This document shows positions 44,436 through 55,173 of a DNA stretch of 64,000 bases, piece after piece (the stretch's first letter is position 1; every line of letters begins with the position of its first letter). The notes below the pieces were generated by a model. That model saw only the letters and a list, made by a program, of their open reading frames with translations. It was not told where the DNA came from and ran no database searches. The stretch lies in contig JAFQMS010000040.1 in NCBI GenBank assembly GCA_017396145.1, positions 80,681 to 144,680 of the forward strand. Reading direction: 5' to 3'. Source of the stretch: Lachnospiraceae bacterium (GTDB lineage Bacteria > Bacillota > Clostridia > Lachnospirales > Lachnospiraceae). Made by a program: the position numbers and the translations under genes.

Positions 44436-45116
44436 CTAATTACCAAGTAATCTTTTTCTAATGCTTTGCATCTCTATATCCGTTTCATAAATGTTATCTG
44501 CACACTTTTTCAAATCATCAATTATGGTTATAGGCGCATTATCCATTTTTTTATAATGAATCTGGTGTTCAAGGCTTGCCCAAAAGTCCATGGCTATGGT
44601 TCTAATTTGAACCTCTACCTTCATTATTTGTTTTCTGTCCGAAAGGAATACCGGAACCTCTACAACAAGATGAAGACTTCTATATCCATTTTCCTTCGGT
44701 GTCTTAATATAATCTTTCATCTTAATCAAAGTTATATCGTCCTGCAAAGTAAGCATATTAGCAATAGCATAAATATCGTCGATAAATGAACACACAACCC
44801 TGATACCTGCAATATCATGCATATCATTAAGAAGAGTATCCATATTCATATCCATTCCCTTGCGATTAATCTTCTCGTAAATAGAACGGGGAGTCTTTAT
44901 TCTTGATTTTATACTATTAATAGGATTTCTCTGCCTTTTTGTTGACATTTCATCGTTAAGATTTTCCAGTTTTGTCTGCACTTCTTTAATAGCGCATCTG
45001 TACATCATCATTATCTCTTGAAATCTCTGGATTCCTTCATGGGCAAATAATTTGCTCATTGACTCTTCATCCATTTGATCGTTGACAGTAGCTCCTACCA
45101 GCAACCTGCTATCCAT
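44436..45116 (-). CDS. Small alarmone synthetase (RelA/SpoT synthetase domain)
   Basis: Makes (p)ppGpp from GTP/GDP and ATP. The 226-aa protein holds only the synthetase domain: RIKTPRSIYEKI, DIAGIRVVCSFIDDIYAIA (catalytic Asp-Ile-Ala-Gly-Ile-Arg), KENGYRSLHLVVEVPVF and EVQIRTIAMDFWASLEH with the catalytic Glu. No hydrolase or TGS/ACT domain, so it is a YjbM/RelQ-type enzyme. A 45-base gap separates it from hprK, and it follows valS by 53 bases. Confidence 0.92.
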   Translation of the reverse strand: MDSRLLVGATVNDQMDEESMSKLFAHEGIQRFQEIMMMYRCAIKEVQTKLENLNDEMSTKRQRNPINSIKSRIKTPRSIYEKINRKGMDMNMDTLLNDMHDIAGIRVVCSFIDDIYAIANMLTLQDDITLIKMKDYIKTPKENGYRSLHLVVEVPVFLSDRKQIMKVEVQIRTIAMDFWASLEHQIHYKKMDNAPITIIDDLKKCADNIYETDIEMQSIRKRLLGN

Positions 45117-45169
45117 ATCCCTACCTGCCTTTGCTACTAATTATCTCTTTGTAATTATGAAATTTTTTA

Positions 45170-47821
45170 TTATTTGCTAAGTTGAGCTATTCTTTCCTTA
45201 ACCTGTTCCATCATATTAGTGTACTTTTCAAGTTTTGCCTTTTCTTCATCAATCTTAGCTTGTGGAGCCTTGCTTACGAATTTTTCATTAGCAAGCATAC
45301 CATTAACCCTCTTAAGTTCACCTTCAAGTTTCTTCTCTTCGTTCTTAAGTCTTTCTAATTCCTTTTCGATATCTACTAATTCTGCAAATGGAATATAGAT
45401 AACCGCCGCAGATGTAACTGCTGATACTGCATCCGGGTCAATACCCTCCTTAGTATCCGTAACAATAACCTCACTTGCATAGCCTAGGGTTGCAAAGAAT
45501 GTCTTACTGCTTTCAAACACATTGGCAACATCTTTACTTTCAGTTACCACATATACCTTCGCTTTCTTTGAAGGTGGAACATTCATCTCTGCTCTAACAT
45601 TTCTGATAGATTTAACAGCTTCTTTAATAATCTCAACTGCCTGCTCGTCATCTTTAAAGTTAAGGGCTTCGTCATATTCAGGCCATTTTGAAATCATAAT
45701 AGATTCTTCCTTATCCTGAAGAGTTATGAAGATTTCCTCAGTAATAAATGGCATATATGGATGGAGAAGTTTTAATGAGTTAATTAAAACTGTCTTAAGA
45801 GTCCAAAGTGCTGCTGCCTTAGTCTCATCTTCTTCATTATAAAGTCTTGGCTTAACCATCTCAATATACCAGTCACAGAACTCTTCCCAAATAAAGTCAT
45901 ATATCTTAGATACTGCAATACCAAGATCAAATTTATCCATAGTATCAGTAACTTCTTTAGCCAATGTATTAACCTTTGATAAAATCCATTTATCTGCTTG
46001 AGTAAGCTTCGACATATCAACATTATCGATATCTTCTGCTTTATCAAGATTCATCATTATAAATCTTGATGCATTCCATACCTTGTTAGCAAAGTTTCTG
46101 CTTGCTTCTACCCTCTCCCAGTAGAAACGCATATCATTACCAGGAGCATTACCTGTAATAAGTGTAAGTCTTAGGGCATCTGCACCATACTTTTCAATAA
46201 CCTCAAGTGGGTCAATACCATTTCCCAGAGATTTACTCATCTTTCTACCCTGAGAATCTCTAATAAGTCCATGGAATAATACTTTGTCAAATGGCTTAGC
46301 ACCCATATGTTCAAATCCTGAGAACACCATTCTGATTACCCAGAAAAAGATAATATCATATCCTGTTACAAGTACACTTGTTGGATAGAAATATTCAAGT
46401 TCTTCTGTCTTCTCTGGCCATCCAAGAGTTGAGAAAGGCCAAAGCGCTGATGAAAACCATGTATCAAGTGTATCCTCATCCTGAGTAAAATGTGTATCTC
46501 CACATACCGGACAAACTGAAGGCATACCACCTCTATTAACTACAGTGTGACCACATTTATCACAGTAATATGCAGGAATTCTGTGTCCCCACCATAACTG
46601 TCTTGAGATACACCAATCTCTAATATTATCTGTCCAGTTAAAATATATCTTCTCCATTCTTTCTGGAAGAAGGGTAATGTCCTTATTCTTAACAGCCTCT
46701 ACTGCAGGCTTAATAAGTTCATCCATCTTAACGAACCACTGTTGCTTAATCAATGGCTCAATTGTAGTCTTACATCTATCATGAGTACCAACATTATGGC
46801 TGTAATCTTCTACCTTAACTAACAATCCAAGGCTGTCAAGTTCTGCAACAATCTGCTTTCTTGCCTCGTATCTGTCAAGACCTGCGTACTTGCCACCTTT
46901 TTCGTTAATAGTAGCATCATCATTCATAACATTAATCTCTGGAAGATTGTGTCTTTTACCAACCTCAAAGTCGTTAGGGTCATGAGCAGGAGTAATCTTA
47001 ACAACACCTGTTCCAAATTCCTTATCTACATAATAGTCAGCCACTACAGGAATTTCTTTATTAACGATAGGAAGAATTACATTCTTACCAACAATATCTT
47101 TATATCTTTCATCATCCGGATGAACTGCAACCGCACTATCTCCAAGTAAAGTCTCTGGTCTTGTAGTTGCAATCTCCACAAATCTGCCTTCCATTCCTGC
47201 AATAGGATATTTGATATGCCAGAAGTGTCCAGCCTGTTCCTCATGTTCAACTTCTGCGTCAGAAATAGTAGTCTTACATACAGGGCACCAGTTAATAATC
47301 CTTGAGCCCTTATAAATAAGCCCTTTCTCGTAAAGTTTGCAAAAAACTTCTTCTACAGCCTTTGAGCAGCCTTCGTCCATAGTAAAGCGCTCTCTGTCCC
47401 AGTCACAAGACGAACCCATCTTCTTAAGTTGAGAGATAATAGTTCCGCCATACTCTTCCTTCCACTGCCATGTTCTCTTAAGAAAACCTTCTCGACCAAG
47501 TTCATCCTTATCTATACCCTCAGACTTTAACTGGTCAATAACCTTAACCTCTGTAGATATACTTGCATGGTCAGTTCCAGGAACCCAAAGAGCATTATAT
47601 CCTTGCATCCTCTTATATCTGATTAGGATATCTTGCATTGTATTATCAAGGGCATGTCCCATATGAAGCTTACCAGTTACGTTTGGAGGTGGAATAACAA
47701 TTGTGAATGGTTTCTTTGTTTTATCTACCTTTGCATGGAAATACTTCTTTTCCATCCAATTTTTATAAAGTTTATCTTCTATTTCAGAAGGGTTATAGTT
47801 TTTTTCAAGTTCTTTTTTCAT
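45170..47821 (-). CDS. valS: Valyl-tRNA synthetase
   Basis: ValRS charges tRNA-Val and edits mischarged threonine. The 883-aa class Ia enzyme has the HIGH-type motif LHMGHALDN, the editing domain [48 protein letters not shown], and a C-terminal coiled-coil tail (from about residue 815) that binds tRNA. Standard length. Start ATG has AAAGGAT upstream. Promoter at 47899-47927. Confidence 0.97.
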   Translation of the reverse strand: MKKELEKNYNPSEIEDKLYKNWMEKKYFHAKVDKTKKPFTIVIPPPNVTGKLHMGHALDNTMQDILIRYKRMQGYNALWVPGTDHASISTEVKVIDQLKSEGIDKDELGREGFLKRTWQWKEEYGGTIISQLKKMGSSCDWDRERFTMDEGCSKAVEEVFCKLYEKGLIYKGSRIINWCPVCKTTISDAEVEHEEQAGHFWHIKYPIAGMEGRFVEIATTRPETLLGDSAVAVHPDDERYKDIVGKNVILPIVNKEIPVVADYYVDKEFGTGVVKITPAHDPNDFEVGKRHNLPEINVMNDDATINEKGGKYAGLDRYEARKQIVAELDSLGLLVKVEDYSHNVGTHDRCKTTIEPLIKQQWFVKMDELIKPAVEAVKNKDITLLPERMEKIYFNWTDNIRDWCISRQLWWGHRIPAYYCDKCGHTVVNRGGMPSVCPVCGDTHFTQDEDTLDTWFSSALWPFSTLGWPEKTEELEYFYPTSVLVTGYDIIFFWVIRMVFSGFEHMGAKPFDKVLFHGLIRDSQGRKMSKSLGNGIDPLEVIEKYGADALRLTLITGNAPGNDMRFYWERVEASRNFANKVWNASRFIMMNLDKAEDIDNVDMSKLTQADKWILSKVNTLAKEVTDTMDKFDLGIAVSKIYDFIWEEFCDWYIEMVKPRLYNEEDETKAAALWTLKTVLINSLKLLHPYMPFITEEIFITLQDKEESIMISKWPEYDEALNFKDDEQAVEIIKEAVKSIRNVRAEMNVPPSKKAKVYVVTESKDVANVFESSKTFFATLGYASEVIVTDTKEGIDPDAVSAVTSAAVIYIPFAELVDIEKELERLKNEEKKLEGELKRVNGMLANEKFVSKAPQAKIDEEKAKLEKYTNMMEQVKERIAQLSK

Positions 47822-47898
47822 AATTATCCTTTCATATCTAAGTTAATACTTTTCACGCTTTCTTGTTCAATATGTGCGCAAAATATACTCTTCGTAAA

Positions 47899-47927
47899 AT
47901 TTTAGTATCATTCTATGCTATTGTCAA
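47899..47927 (-). promoter_or_regulatory. Sigma-A promoter for valS
   Basis: TTGACA (47927-47922), 17-base spacer and TAAAAT (47904-47899) on minus. The leader is about 70 bases, so a T-box is not present. Confidence 0.85.
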
Positions 47928-48005
47928 GCAATCTTACATGGTCATTCTCATATCTTTCTTTTCGAAATTATATGATTAAACTTTAAAATCATCTTCCATA
48001 CCCAC

Positions 48006-49304
48006 TTATGAAAATGGCTCAATATCGTAACTTTGCAGCACCTCTAGAATTTCTTTTTTATATCTTTTGTCTCTATCATAAAGTTTCTTAATATCAGACA
48101 TAGCAAGTTCAACAAGTTTATTATTATAATCTATCTTATTCATCAACCTTGAACGTCTTACAGTTAGCCTATATTTAATCTTTTCCATTTTATTGGTATC
48201 AATTATGGCCTCTGTCTGAGACAACCACACATTGGTATCCAATACATCAATGTTTCTTAGTTGCTTAAGCAAATCCTTCTCATACAAATCAAGCATTTCA
48301 CAATTCTCAATAAATCGCCTTCTATTTTCCTTGGCAATCATATATTGCTCCCATTGGTATCTAAGTTCCATATGGTTATTGACCCCATATTTGTTACGAA
48401 GATACTCAACAGTATTATTATTATTGAACATCTTAATTTTTACAGAATTAATAAGGGTAATGAGTCTGTTCATCTTCATGGAATTCATCCTGTATCCATG
48501 ATGTATTTTCCTGTTTTCTATGGTGACATATACTGCACAAACACCTGCAAGTATGCCCGTAAGAGCAAATGGAATAGTCATATCCTTTCCCGTTGTGTTG
48601 CTCATTGTAACCAACATAATCCAAAGAAGTATTACTACTACAAGCACTACCATAATAAGCATTTTAATGAAACTTTGATTTGTTTTTAGGTTCTTTCGTT
48701 CATACCTTAAATTACCTCTTTCTCCTTCAAGTTTTGTCATATCATCTCTTAGGACTATGGCTTCATTTTCATATGCTTCCAGTTTTCTGATTTCATCAGG
48801 CATAACTTCCTCATAAGGTTCAATTAGGGAATACATAACTTGGGTTATTCCATATCCATCCTTACTTTTAAAATTATTCTTCTCATCATTAAGTTTAACA
48901 ATCTTTTTAGCAAGTTCTGTTACTTTTTTGCCTAAATCACCTTCTGCGCGCTCTATCTTATCTATATCAGTAATATAATTGGTAACCGACTCATACTCAA
49001 GTGTTGCCTCCTGAATCTGTTTTTTTGCAGAAATAATCTGATTGATACTTTCCTCTACATATTTTTTTCGTGAAGCAACATCACCAATACTCACATTGCC
49101 ACTACGAGGCGTTGGAAGGTCCATATCGGTATAACTCTTCAAATCCAAATCCTCATACATATCCGTATTGGCTGTATTGGCCGAGAGGGATTCTTTTGGT
49201 CTTATCCTGTCACTGAAGAATTCATCATCGCCTTCTTCATAATAATCATATTCAAATTCATCATAATCATTTCTTTTAAAGAAATTTCGTATACGCTGAA
49301 ACAT
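48006..49304 (-). CDS. Coiled-coil membrane protein, unknown function (operon gene 4)
   Basis: I do not recognise this 432-aa protein. Seen: a very acidic, Tyr-rich N-terminal tail (residues 11-35), a disordered stretch to 75, coiled coil 80-140 and 170-212, two adjacent membrane segments (about 213-235 and 243-262) with a short external loop, then a long helical cytoplasmic domain to the end. The start ATG is immediately after the stop of the preceding gene (TAAATG), with GGAGAG inside that gene. This is the last and only membrane member of the four-gene operon, so it could anchor the complex. Confidence 0.8.
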   Translation of the reverse strand: MFQRIRNFFKRNDYDEFEYDYYEEGDDEFFSDRIRPKESLSANTANTDMYEDLDLKSYTDMDLPTPRSGNVSIGDVASRKKYVEESINQIISAKKQIQEATLEYESVTNYITDIDKIERAEGDLGKKVTELAKKIVKLNDEKNNFKSKDGYGITQVMYSLIEPYEEVMPDEIRKLEAYENEAIVLRDDMTKLEGERGNLRYERKNLKTNQSFIKMLIMVVLVVVILLWIMLVTMSNTTGKDMTIPFALTGILAGVCAVYVTIENRKIHHGYRMNSMKMNRLITLINSVKIKMFNNNNTVEYLRNKYGVNNHMELRYQWEQYMIAKENRRRFIENCEMLDLYEKDLLKQLRNIDVLDTNVWLSQTEAIIDTNKMEKIKYRLTVRRSRLMNKIDYNNKLVELAMSDIKKLYDRDKRYKKEILEVLQSYDIEPFS

Positions 49305-50150
49305 TTATCTCTCCATGGCTCTTCTTTTAATATAATCCATCTTAAGTTCCTCAATGTATTCATCAACACCCTCATTAAATTGAGTGTGTTTTCCATCATA
49401 CATCATTTTTTCCAACTTAATAACTTTCGTGAACTCTTCACACATCTTTGCTTCTTCGTTCATAAGAAGATACTCATTAGCTATTTTCTTCGCATCTTCT
49501 CCCGACACCGAATAATTCATAAGTTCATATTCGTATTCTTCCTCTTTACCATCCATTTTCAAAGTAAAAAGATATGCCTTTAATGACTCGATGTTATTGT
49601 TACGAAGATATGCCTCCTTAAAACTTTCACCAGCCAGCGCAAAACTTGAAGTATGAAGTTTTGCTATCCCAATATTATGGAAAATTGCTCCGAACTGTTC
49701 TCCTGTAAGTTCCGTTGCCTCTTTGCTGTCTAGTATGCTTTCATATTCCTTTGAAGCGTTGGAATAATACTTGTATTTAAGGTAATTATCTGCCTTAATC
49801 TTTCTTCTAAGTATTGGCGACATTCCTTCAATATCATCAATAACTTCTATCATATAATTAATCTGGGCTTCATTATAATAATCACAGGCACACATAATAG
49901 TAACCGCAATATCCTTAAGATTATTACCATCTTCAATAAGTTTTTCCAACTTGCCTGCCAATTCTTCCATATGCAAGTTATTTCTTATCCACAAAACCAA
50001 CTCCTTTGTAAATCCTGAAGTTGTAATGCTGTAAATATTGTTATAAATGTAATAACACAATTCTTCAATGGTATACACATTATCTCCCGTAAGAGAGAAA
50101 TTATATGGTTCATCTGCGGTTATGCCGTTACATAGAATCAAATTACTCAT
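49305..50150 (-). CDS. TPR-like helical repeat protein, unknown function (operon gene 3)
   Basis: A 281-aa protein with no named family that I can assign. The central part looks like tetratricopeptide-type helix pairs: YLKYKYYSNASKEYESIL, FGAIFHNIGIAKLHTSSFAL, AGESFKEAYLRNNNIESLKAY. N-terminal residues 1-130 are a separate helical domain. Start ATG has GGAGG six bases upstream; its stop touches the next start, so the last two genes are coupled. Likely a scaffold joining the ATPase-like and membrane members. Confidence 0.78.
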   Translation of the reverse strand: MSNLILCNGITADEPYNFSLTGDNVYTIEELCYYIYNNIYSITTSGFTKELVLWIRNNLHMEELAGKLEKLIEDGNNLKDIAVTIMCACDYYNEAQINYMIEVIDDIEGMSPILRRKIKADNYLKYKYYSNASKEYESILDSKEATELTGEQFGAIFHNIGIAKLHTSSFALAGESFKEAYLRNNNIESLKAYLFTLKMDGKEEEYEYELMNYSVSGEDAKKIANEYLLMNEEAKMCEEFTKVIKLEKMMYDGKHTQFNEGVDEYIEELKMDYIKRRAMER

Positions 50151-50215
50151 GTCTGCCTCCTTTCATAATAATTCTTTTTAGGCCTAATCTTACTGTCTAG
50201 AAAATTCATAATCCA

Positions 50216-51505
50216 TTATATCATCTCAATAACCTTTTCCCAGACACGATTGGTTGCCTTAGCAAAATCTCCAAATCCCATATCCTTTATAGTAAGGACA
50301 CAGGTTGTTGCATCTATAAACTTTACTCTAATCTTTAATCTTGTAGTTTTATTGGGTCTTACATTAAGGCCTTCAAGGGCAATAATATACGAAGACTTTG
50401 CATTCAACAAATCATTTCTTACAATAACTTCAACTTCTTTTGTCCCTGGAGTCTCATCATCAAGGATAAAATCCGCACTAAGTTCTGCTTCATACCACGC
50501 CGTACCTGTTTTTACAAGATAGATTTCACTATCTTTTGCATCTGCATATGCCTTGACGCTTACACTTCCCTTTATCATATCCTCATTAAGGAACATATAA
50601 TCTTCGAAGTGATTTGCTTCACCGCTTATTTCTCTTGCCGCATAACAAGCACCTGCACAAAAAAGATTCTGACCTTTGAAGGCTCTTCTGCCAACGCAAA
50701 GATTCTTAATTACCCCATCTGCCCATGACTTTTCAAAACCTTTTCCAGTCACATATATAGTAGAAACTATCTGTTTATACAAACACTCCCTTGAAATAGT
50801 TTCAAATATATATCTTAACTGTTCCACATAAATCACGCCAAACAAATCCATGCTAAGCTGCTGGGAATAATCAGTGCACACCACACTAACGGTAATAGGT
50901 CTGTGCTTTCTGTCTATTGAAAGTTGATAATACTTTAAACCTTCGCTTCCAAAATCAAACAGCGCTACATCATTCATCCACAGTTCTTTCTTCTGACTTA
51001 AAGCATAGTAAACATAACTTATGGAATGATCAATAACAGAGACTCGTTCCTTTTCTATGCCTATTTTCTCTAAGGCTTTAAATATTGTCTTAACATAAAT
51101 AGCATTGCTTTTTTCAACAGTAACAACTATCTTTTTTATAGTTTCACTTGGAAAATATCTTTTTAAGATTGAAAGATATTTTCTAAAAAACCTAGCCAAA
51201 ACTTCCACACTGTCTATGGAGTTGTCACCTAGAGGTATTGTTTCACCCTTCTTTACATAATCTAAAAAGTTTTCAAGCAAAGTTATATCTTCAGAAAATG
51301 CTGAATTATCCACAGCTTCTTCTCCGAAATACCATTCGCCAGTTTTCACATTAACAGCTATATCCATGCTTATCATTTCACTATCATTAATGACATCTGC
51401 AATAAGACTTACCGGCTCAAAGGTATTTTTATTAAAACAACTTATCTGCGATTTGTTACTGCACAAATCAAATCCAACCAGCAATGTATGCTTTTGCTCC
51501 AACAC
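50216..51505 (-). CDS. Actin/Hsp70-fold ATPase-like protein (operon gene 2; recalls DUF5716)
   Basis: A 429-aa protein whose first 290 residues carry actin-superfamily signatures: phosphate-1-like VGFDLCSNKSQIS (10-22), WYFGEEA (58-64, as in Hsp70/MreB), phosphate-2-like LFDFGSEG (182-189) and adenosine-type VTGKGF (252-257) with FCAGACYAA (282-290). Residues 300-429 form a beta-rich extra domain. The acid and glycine positions are partly degenerate, so hydrolysis is uncertain. From memory it resembles a Lachnospiraceae family called DUF5716; unverified. Start is GTG at 51505 with AAGGATG upstream. It lies 61 bases after the 1184-aa gene. Confidence 0.75.
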   Translation of the reverse strand: MLEQKHTLLVGFDLCSNKSQISCFNKNTFEPVSLIADVINDSEMISMDIAVNVKTGEWYFGEEAVDNSAFSEDITLLENFLDYVKKGETIPLGDNSIDSVEVLARFFRKYLSILKRYFPSETIKKIVVTVEKSNAIYVKTIFKALEKIGIEKERVSVIDHSISYVYYALSQKKELWMNDVALFDFGSEGLKYYQLSIDRKHRPITVSVVCTDYSQQLSMDLFGVIYVEQLRYIFETISRECLYKQIVSTIYVTGKGFEKSWADGVIKNLCVGRRAFKGQNLFCAGACYAAREISGEANHFEDYMFLNEDMIKGSVSVKAYADAKDSEIYLVKTGTAWYEAELSADFILDDETPGTKEVEVIVRNDLLNAKSSYIIALEGLNVRPNKTTRLKIRVKFIDATTCVLTIKDMGFGDFAKATNRVWEKVIEMI

Positions 51506-51566
51506 ATTTCACATCCTTAACTTTTCTGGATTAAGCGGATTGTTAGCGCATTGCACTCTCCGCACC

Positions 51567-54500
51567 CTACATAGGATTAAACAGATTCTCTGCAAGATAA
51601 TCCGTTCTCGCTATGTTTTTCATTACATCTAACATTGTCTTTTCATCCTTCATCTCTCTACTAATGAGACAAAGATTAATCTTACTGTATCTGGAATTAT
51701 CCTCTTCATGAGTAGCATCAACACTGGCATTAAAACTTTCTGTAATCTTATCTTCCATAAGTCCCTTTTCGCTAATGTAATACTGAAGTTTCTCACCGTA
51801 GAAAATCATAAATTCCTTAACTCTGATTCCCATGTAGACATCCTTCATGGTCTCTGTTACAAAACCGCTCTCATCTCCATTATCCGAATCAATAAGATAA
51901 TGAATATCCACCTGAATACTTGGGTCAGCGTTGTATTCAATATAACACTTGTCACATATATATTCCGGCAAATTAATCTTTCCACCAAAATTCTTAAAGA
52001 AAGGAAGAACTATTCCTTTACTTCCAAAATGGTTTACATAGTAATCAACAAATATTGTTTCACTTTTATCAAGTTCGCTTAAAGTACTGTAATACTTAAG
52101 AAGTGCCAATATACATAGTTCATTCTTATCACTTGCAATCTCTTTCTTAAGAATCTCAAATATACTTTCTTGTACAACCCTGTCTTTAACTACATATTTG
52201 TAAGCATTGTACTTTAAAAACGCCCTTACAAGAACCTTATCGCTGCTATGACCGTAATACGATTCAAATACTGCAGCAGAATCCATAGAATAACTTTCAG
52301 CAAACAGAATCTGACCTAAAAGTCTTTCTTCTAGTTCTCCTGTATCCACACCCATGTTTTTTGAGGCTTTCCAAACACTTAGCATATCCTTTGTTCCCAG
52401 GCTAAAATGCCTACACAGATAACTAAGTAATGCTTCATCATACATATCATGCTTAAATACATAATAACAAAGGGTTACTATTCCTTCTATCAATTCTTCT
52501 TCCCATTCCATGGCTATACATTTTATCGCCAATTTAAACAGTTGTTTAACAGGAATTACGCTTACTCCATATGCCATAACCCCACGAAGTGCTTTCTCAT
52601 AAAATCCTCTAATTATAAGGTATTCTACAATATAACTTCGTTCTCTCTTGCTCATATTCATTAAATCTATCTGTTCTAGATAAGCATCTAACAGTTCGAC
52701 TTCTCTATTATCATAACAGTACTGTATTAAACTATAGAGACATTTTCTTTTATAATCATCTCTAAGTTCTTCAATCTCAATAACCTTTTTCCTTGCAGTA
52801 ATATTAGAGGAAGTGTCAAGTTTATTTGAATTATCCAACTGATCCGCCATATATATAAGGCACATATTACTGCTTGGATTTTTTAGATAGCATTTATCTA
52901 TATAATTATCAGGGTTTAAAAGTTTCTTAACCGTAAAGAAATTAGTTCTGGCATATCTGTTATTATCTTTATCTACCAAAAACAATTCTGTATCCTGTGC
53001 GTATATATTAATCTGAGTTCTCCCATCAATAAATGGGGTGTACTGTTCCTGTTTTAAAATCTTACTTACTGCCACAATTCCCTTAAATTCCGGATTATAA
53101 CAACTTACATCATTACGGAACATCACATATGGTAAGTTAGTTGCAGTTTCTTCGTCTATACCCTCGCTTGCAAGAAAATCTTCATAGATTACTTTTAAAT
53201 TCTCATTAATCACTCTAGCCTGCATCTGTTTTCTCGCAAAAGCATATATAAGTTTTTTGTAATTCTTATAAGTTGAATGGCCCCCACCTTGTTTATTCTT
53301 AATAATATTAGCATATAGATAGGCCTTCTTCATATCTGACAGACCACTGTTATATGAAAAATACAAAAGAAGTGATTGTGGCAATGGCTCTTTTGAATTC
53401 TCGTCAAAGGAATACATATAGTATTCATGTAACTGAGTAATCTTTAATTTAGCCTGAACACCTTCCCTATACCATTTAAAGTATTTGTCTCCAACTTTTT
53501 GTCCTTTAATAAGTTGAGTACAAATTGCACACAACAAATCCTGTTCTCTATATTTATCTTTAAACAACACCAATGTCTTAAAAACTAACTTGTAATAATT
53601 CTTAAGTCTTAAAGCATACATTATATATGTTGCCATCACACTATTACTTAGGCAGTTATTCTTTGCCCCCCAGTAGAGTGCGCTAATCTCAAAGGCTCCT
53701 AATTCTTTGATTAATGTACTATCCTGATTATATGCCATGCAAGCTTCATAATACATTACAGGGCTTATACATCCCATTTGGTAAGCCTGCTTTATATCCA
53801 TAATTCTTGCCGCTGGATTACTTTCGTATTTTTTATCAAGGTAAAGCAGTAACCATAGATACTCCCATCTTTCTTTGTCAGCATCGTAATATCCTCTAAT
53901 AGTATTAGCCGCTTCTGTTACCAGACTTGGATTCTTATCAAGCATTGTATGAAGGTACATACTTCCAGCCTTTAACAGACCATCTTCCTGTTTTTGATTC
54001 GCTAATGCATTATCAAAATTCACTAAAAGTTCTGATGCCTTATTAAGTCTGCCTGATGCCATCATAAGGTGAACTTTAAACAAATCATTAATTCCTGTTT
54101 CTGTTAGGATACACAAATTGGAAATGAGCACTTCGCTGTCTGCTACATATTTCTCCACATCTATGTTACCAGTTCTAAAGGCAATATAGTTCTTTAAAAA
54201 TCTGCATTGAAATGCCTTCATTCTTCCTGTTGATAAATCCTGGTTCTTTTTACCCTGCTTTGTAAGATTAATCTCCAGTTTAATTACACCACTAACATTT
54301 TCTATGTAAATGTGTGCTTTATGTCTGCCTTGTGGCACAAATGAACTGTCCACTACAAAATCTAGAGTAAAAGTATTCCCAATAAAGTCATCATTATTAA
54401 TAACATTTCTATCCAGTCTTATTGCTGGGTGGTCTGTTCTTAGGTTATACCTCACATATCCCCATGTGTCTTTTGTAAGTACAACCCTTTCCCTAAAATC

Positions 54501-55121
54501 TTCTTTATCTACTGGATAGTCAAAAATCTTTCTATCTGCGGACAAATTCACGCCATGCTTTTTATGTGCACCCACTAGGAATTCTTCCAACGCAACACAT
54601 TTGTCTTCACCCTTTATGAGAGAATCATATAAAACCTTAAACCTTGCATCCTTTACCAAAAACGCTCTTTCAAATTCCTCTCCGGCAAATAATCTTGACG
54701 CCTGATAGAAGTTGTTTCTTGCGTACTCGGTAAACTCATATAAATCCTTAAGTTTAACGCCTTCTGTCTCTAATGCTTGTTTTTCTATCTTGAAACTGTA
54801 TGGCAGTTCAATCTCCCCAAGGCTGCTGACTATTATTAATTTGCCGTCAATAACCTCTCCGGGAATGGCTTCCTGACAGTTAATGCTGTATTTAATCTCA
54901 TTCTTAATGCCTATATAAGACTCTTTTTCAAATTTAAGTTCTTCTCTATCAGAATAAACCAGTGCTTTAACTACCGTTCCACCACTAGAACTTAATAAGA
55001 TACTTCCTTTAGCAATCGTTCCGGCAAATGCTGTTTCATTAATGCTCTCTTTGTCCAGAATAATACGAGGTGTTGTATATTCAAATTGTCCTTTTGCAAA
55101 CTTTCCTATCTTATCCTTCAC
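51567..55121 (-). CDS. Very large helical-repeat protein with beta-sandwich N-terminus (operon gene 1; recalls DUF5717)
   Basis: An 1184-aa cytoplasmic protein. Residues 1-115 and 205-285 look like beta-sandwich domains (ILLSSSGGTVVKALVYSD; NTFTLDFVVDSSFVPQG) resembling MSP/NPCBM-type folds, while 290-1050 is a long run of TPR-like helix pairs without a clear consensus. From memory this corresponds to DUF5717, next to DUF5716 in Lachnospiraceae; unverified. No signal peptide or membrane segment. The start is GTG at 55121, with AAAGG upstream. It is the first gene after a strong promoter interlocked with the divergent gene. Confidence 0.78.
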   Translation of the reverse strand: MKDKIGKFAKGQFEYTTPRIILDKESINETAFAGTIAKGSILLSSSGGTVVKALVYSDREELKFEKESYIGIKNEIKYSINCQEAIPGEVIDGKLIIVSSLGEIELPYSFKIEKQALETEGVKLKDLYEFTEYARNNFYQASRLFAGEEFERAFLVKDARFKVLYDSLIKGEDKCVALEEFLVGAHKKHGVNLSADRKIFDYPVDKEDFRERVVLTKDTWGYVRYNLRTDHPAIRLDRNVINNDDFIGNTFTLDFVVDSSFVPQGRHKAHIYIENVSGVIKLEINLTKQGKKNQDLSTGRMKAFQCRFLKNYIAFRTGNIDVEKYVADSEVLISNLCILTETGINDLFKVHLMMASGRLNKASELLVNFDNALANQKQEDGLLKAGSMYLHTMLDKNPSLVTEAANTIRGYYDADKERWEYLWLLLYLDKKYESNPAARIMDIKQAYQMGCISPVMYYEACMAYNQDSTLIKELGAFEISALYWGAKNNCLSNSVMATYIMYALRLKNYYKLVFKTLVLFKDKYREQDLLCAICTQLIKGQKVGDKYFKWYREGVQAKLKITQLHEYYMYSFDENSKEPLPQSLLLYFSYNSGLSDMKKAYLYANIIKNKQGGGHSTYKNYKKLIYAFARKQMQARVINENLKVIYEDFLASEGIDEETATNLPYVMFRNDVSCYNPEFKGIVAVSKILKQEQYTPFIDGRTQINIYAQDTELFLVDKDNNRYARTNFFTVKKLLNPDNYIDKCYLKNPSSNMCLIYMADQLDNSNKLDTSSNITARKKVIEIEELRDDYKRKCLYSLIQYCYDNREVELLDAYLEQIDLMNMSKRERSYIVEYLIIRGFYEKALRGVMAYGVSVIPVKQLFKLAIKCIAMEWEEELIEGIVTLCYYVFKHDMYDEALLSYLCRHFSLGTKDMLSVWKASKNMGVDTGELEERLLGQILFAESYSMDSAAVFESYYGHSSDKVLVRAFLKYNAYKYVVKDRVVQESIFEILKKEIASDKNELCILALLKYYSTLSELDKSETIFVDYYVNHFGSKGIVLPFFKNFGGKINLPEYICDKCYIEYNADPSIQVDIHYLIDSDNGDESGFVTETMKDVYMGIRVKEFMIFYGEKLQYYISEKGLMEDKITESFNASVDATHEEDNSRYSKINLCLISREMKDEKTMLDVMKNIARTDYLAENLFNPM

Positions 55122-55144
55122 GATACTTTACCTTTTTCTCCGTA

Positions 55145-55173
55145 TTGAATACTCATTTAAAATCAGTTATAAT
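55145..55173 (+). promoter_or_regulatory. Sigma-A promoter for the plus-strand CobD-like unit
   Basis: TTGAAT (55145-55150), 17-base spacer and TATAAT (55168-55173). Its -10 directly abuts the -10 of the minus-strand promoter. Confidence 0.75.

Noticed and set aside
47822-47927. T-box leader for valS
   Set aside because: The promoter leaves only about 70 bases before the start, too short for a T-box.
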